Shown piece by piece: positions 61,837-64,000 of a DNA stretch of 64,000 nt. A program made the translations under genes and the position numbers. The DNA lies in contig JAUNHV010000006.1 in assembly GCA_030523725.1 (NCBI GenBank), positions 1-64,000 of the forward strand. Reading direction: 5' to 3'. Positions within the stretch are counted from its first letter, which is position 1; each line of letters starts with the position of its first letter. The notes below the pieces were generated by a model. The model searched no databases and was not told where the DNA came from. It saw only the letters and a list, made by a program, of their open reading frames with translations. The stretch comes from Synergistaceae bacterium. GTDB taxonomy: Bacteria > Synergistota > Synergistia > Synergistales > Synergistaceae.

Positions 61837-62997
61837 ATGCGACAATTCGCATCAAAAAAAATAATGGCTCTGCCACCGTCTGGGATTCGTGAGTTTTTTG
61901 CTATTGCAGATAGTATGGATGGCATAATTTCTTTAGCACTTGGAGAGCCTGATTATATAACACCAGAGTTTATAATAGACGAGGGCGTAAAGTCTCTTCG
62001 TGGTGGGCATACCTATTACAGCTCTTGTCCAGGCAACCTAGTTCTACGTGAAGAAATATCAAAATTCTTGAAAGAAAAGTATAATCTTGACTATGATCCA
62101 GACGGAGAAATCGTCGTTACGGTCGGGGCAAGCGAGGCAATAGACGTTATTTTCCGTGCAATGCTTGACAAGGGTGACGAAGTTATTTGCCCAGAGCCGT
62201 GCTTTGTTTCGTACAAACCATGTGTTTACATAGCAGGAGGTGTGCCTGTTTCTCTGCCACTTAGTGACAAGGATAATTTTAAATTACAAGCATCAGACTT
62301 GGAAAAATTTATCACACCAAAAACAAAGGCAATTTTTGTTTCATATCCGTCAAATCCAACTGGAGCAGTTATGACCCAAAAAGATTGGGAACCAGTGGTT
62401 GAGGTTGTAAAGCGTCACGATCTTTTTGTAGTAACAGACGAAATATATGCTGAGTTGAATTACGGAGAACGCCATACAAGTATTGCAAGTTTTCCTGGCA
62501 TGCGGGAAAGGACTGTAGTTATAAGCGGCTTTTCAAAAGCATTTGCAATGACTGGTTGGAGACTCGGTTACATAGCTGGGCCAAAGAGCATAATGGAATA
62601 TGTTCGCACTGTTCATGAATTTGCAGTCATGTCTGCACCAACGACAGCACAAATTGCTGCTATTACGGCTATGAGAGAAGGGGCTGAGGCGACAGAGGAA
62701 ATGCGCCTTGGCTATGATCACCGTCGTCGCTATATGGTTAACAGACTGAAGAAAATGGGAATCCCTTGTTTTGAGCCTCTTGGAGCCTTTTATATTTTCC
62801 CTGATATTTCAAAATTTGGTCTCGATGATTTGGAGTTTTGCAGAAGATTTTTACAGGAAGAGCGTGTTGCAATCGTCCCTGGCAGTGCATTTGGCGCTGG
62901 TGGTGAAGGTCACGTTCGTATAGCATATGTATGTGATATTCCTGTTCTTGAAGAAGCAATGAATAGACTTGAACGCTTTATTAACAAGTTGAAGTAG
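61837..62997 (+). CDS. Class I/II PLP-dependent aminotransferase
   Basis: A 386-residue cytosolic fold-type I aminotransferase (aspartate/aromatic-type). Motifs: SLALGEPDYITPEFI, YSSCPGNLVLREEIS, VTVGASEAIDVIFRA, SYPSNPTGAV, VVTDEIYAEL, and the PLP-lysine segment SGFSKAFAMTGWRLGYIAGP, plus the substrate-carboxylate Arg in HVRIAYV. ATG 61837 is about 10 nt from GAGGA; the GTG at 61828 is too close to it. The exact amino acid substrate cannot be set. Confidence 0.93.
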   Translation: MRQFASKKIMALPPSGIREFFAIADSMDGIISLALGEPDYITPEFIIDEGVKSLRGGHTYYSSCPGNLVLREEISKFLKEKYNLDYDPDGEIVVTVGASEAIDVIFRAMLDKGDEVICPEPCFVSYKPCVYIAGGVPVSLPLSDKDNFKLQASDLEKFITPKTKAIFVSYPSNPTGAVMTQKDWEPVVEVVKRHDLFVVTDEIYAELNYGERHTSIASFPGMRERTVVISGFSKAFAMTGWRLGYIAGPKSIMEYVRTVHEFAVMSAPTTAQIAAITAMREGAEATEEMRLGYDHRRRYMVNRLKKMGIPCFEPLGAFYIFPDISKFGLDDLEFCRRFLQEERVAIVPGSAFGAGGEGHVRIAYVCDIPVLEEAMNRLERFINKLK

Positions 62998-63016
62998 GAA
63001 TCTAAGGAGAAAAAAA

Positions 63017-64000
63017 ATGTCTTGTTTCAAAGCTGCAGATATATACCTTCCAAATAAGGATGTAGATTTGAAAAAATGGTCTGTTGTCGCCTGTGACCAA
63101 TTTACATCTGATCCTACCTATTGGGAGTTGGTGGAGCACACAGTAGCAGATGCCCCCAGCACGCTTTACATAACGTTACCAGAAATTTACCTAAAAGAGG
63201 CGCAGTCACGAATCCCGAAGATTGCACAAAATATGGAAGATTATGTTGCCTCGGGCGTTCTCGTCCCTGCTGTAAAAGATGGCTTTGTGCTAGTTGAAAG
63301 AGATACATCAAGTGGAAAACGGTTAGGAATTGTTGGAGCTATTGACTTAGAAGCTTATGATTTTAATAAGGGAGCGGAAGTTCCTGTGCGCTGCACGGAA
63401 GGTACTGTCGCAGAGAGGCTTCCTGTAAGAACGGAAATTCGCTCTGCTTCGCTGCTCGAATGTCCCCACGTTATGTTACTTATTGATGATCCCAAGAAAA
63501 CATTAATCGAATCTTTCTATGATAAAAGAGAATCCTTTCGTGTCCTTTATGATGTTGATTTGATGAAACAGGGAGGGCACCTAAAGGGATATGCTCTTGA
63601 AGGACAAACAGCACTTGAAGTTGAACATGCTTTTGCGGAATTCTACGACAAAAATAGTAACTTTTTTCTTGCAGTAGGTGACGGTAATCATTCTCTTGCA
63701 GCTGCAAAAATTTGTTGGGAGAATATTAAGAAAACATTGACAGATGATGACCAAAAAAATCATCCTGCACGTTTTGCCTTGGTGGAAGTGGTTAATCTCC
63801 ACTCACCTGCCCTTGTCTTCAAACCAATTCATCGTATTGTTAGTGGTGTTGGTCTTAAGGAATTTACAGCTGATTTTGAGTCTTTCCTTGAAAGGAAGGG
63901 AATGAAGCTTGTTGAGGGAACTGATTTAATTCTTGTTTCTTTTGGCAAAAAGAGATTTTATGACATAAAAGACAGTAATGGCAGGTTGCCAGTAGATATT
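63017..64000 (+). CDS. DUF1015 family protein, 3' end outside window
   Basis: The frame is open from ATG 63017 (AAGGAG 7 nt upstream) to the window end, 328 codons so far. The N-terminus MSCFKAADIYLPNKDVDLKKW and the motifs AVGDGNHSLAAAK and KPIHRIV match the DUF1015 family (COG4198). The function is not established. In many Clostridia this family sits beside serine-synthesis or aminotransferase genes, and here an aminotransferase is 19 nt upstream, so a role in amino-acid metabolism is plausible (inference). Confidence 0.88.
   Translation, partial: MSCFKAADIYLPNKDVDLKKWSVVACDQFTSDPTYWELVEHTVADAPSTLYITLPEIYLKEAQSRIPKIAQNMEDYVASGVLVPAVKDGFVLVERDTSSGKRLGIVGAIDLEAYDFNKGAEVPVRCTEGTVAERLPVRTEIRSASLLECPHVMLLIDDPKKTLIESFYDKRESFRVLYDVDLMKQGGHLKGYALEGQTALEVEHAFAEFYDKNSNFFLAVGDGNHSLAAAKICWENIKKTLTDDDQKNHPARFALVEVVNLHSPALVFKPIHRIVSGVGLKEFTADFESFLERKGMKLVEGTDLILVSFGKKRFYDIKDSNGRLPVDI

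Overview
The window looks like a low-GC diderm Firmicute, most likely a member of the Negativicutes (Acidaminococcaceae/Veillonellaceae-like). The infC-rpmI-rplT operon, strong AGGAGG-type ribosome sites and TTGACA/TATAAT promoters are Firmicute-like. The cell nevertheless has an outer membrane: there is a YadA-type trimeric adhesin, two giant type V autotransporters, a TolC-type outer-membrane factor and an RND pump. Desulfoferrodoxin, sodium-coupled amino-acid symporters and a GABA/glutamate-type antiporter suit an anaerobic amino-acid user. Species assignment is inference.

Layout. 1-4.7 kb: 3' part of a trimeric autotransporter built from repeated cassettes, with an unusual Lys/Glu-rich coiled-coil tail after the membrane anchor. 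4.8-10.7 kb: housekeeping genes (pgi, a membrane protein, an M23 peptidase, a sodium symporter, smpB, a DUF805 protein). 10.8-11.4 kb: six tRNAs (Val-Asp-Phe-Gly-Asp-Gly). 11.4-15.4 kb: infC-rpmI-rplT behind an attenuator-like leader, with infC starting at AUA, then an M24 peptidase and a second symporter. 15.5-24 kb: Ca2+-type P-ATPase, lemA/DUF2207 pair, prmA-rsmE, corA. 24-30.7 kb: MBOAT/AlgJ-type O-acetylation pair, desulfoferrodoxin, carboxylesterase, DUF1850 protein and a CofE-like ligase. 30.7-31.1 kb: a gene-free stretch full of palindromes (a long imperfect hairpin and a REPIN-like doublet). 31.1-35 kb: acyl-ACP thioesterase, PAP2 phosphatase, cysE, an orphan periplasmic binding protein.

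35-42 kb: the most unusual single gene, an RND pump fused in frame to a TolC-like outer-membrane factor through an internal signal-peptide-like segment, followed by its membrane-fusion protein and an orphan GspF/PilC protein. 42-59 kb: two autotransporters of 2287 and 3168 residues. They share an N-terminal DUF6273-like head, long near-identical passenger blocks and an identical beta-barrel, with DNA identity running past the stop codons; this points to recent duplication or gene conversion. 59-64 kb: APC-family transporter, then a likely operon of Mrp-type Fe-S carrier, class I aminotransferase and a DUF1015 protein cut by the window end.

No single gene cluster here is obviously a new defence or biosynthetic system. 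The best candidates for something new are the RND-TolC polyprotein, the recombining autotransporter pair with its flanking palindromic element, the coiled-coil-tailed adhesin and the dispersed palindromic elements.
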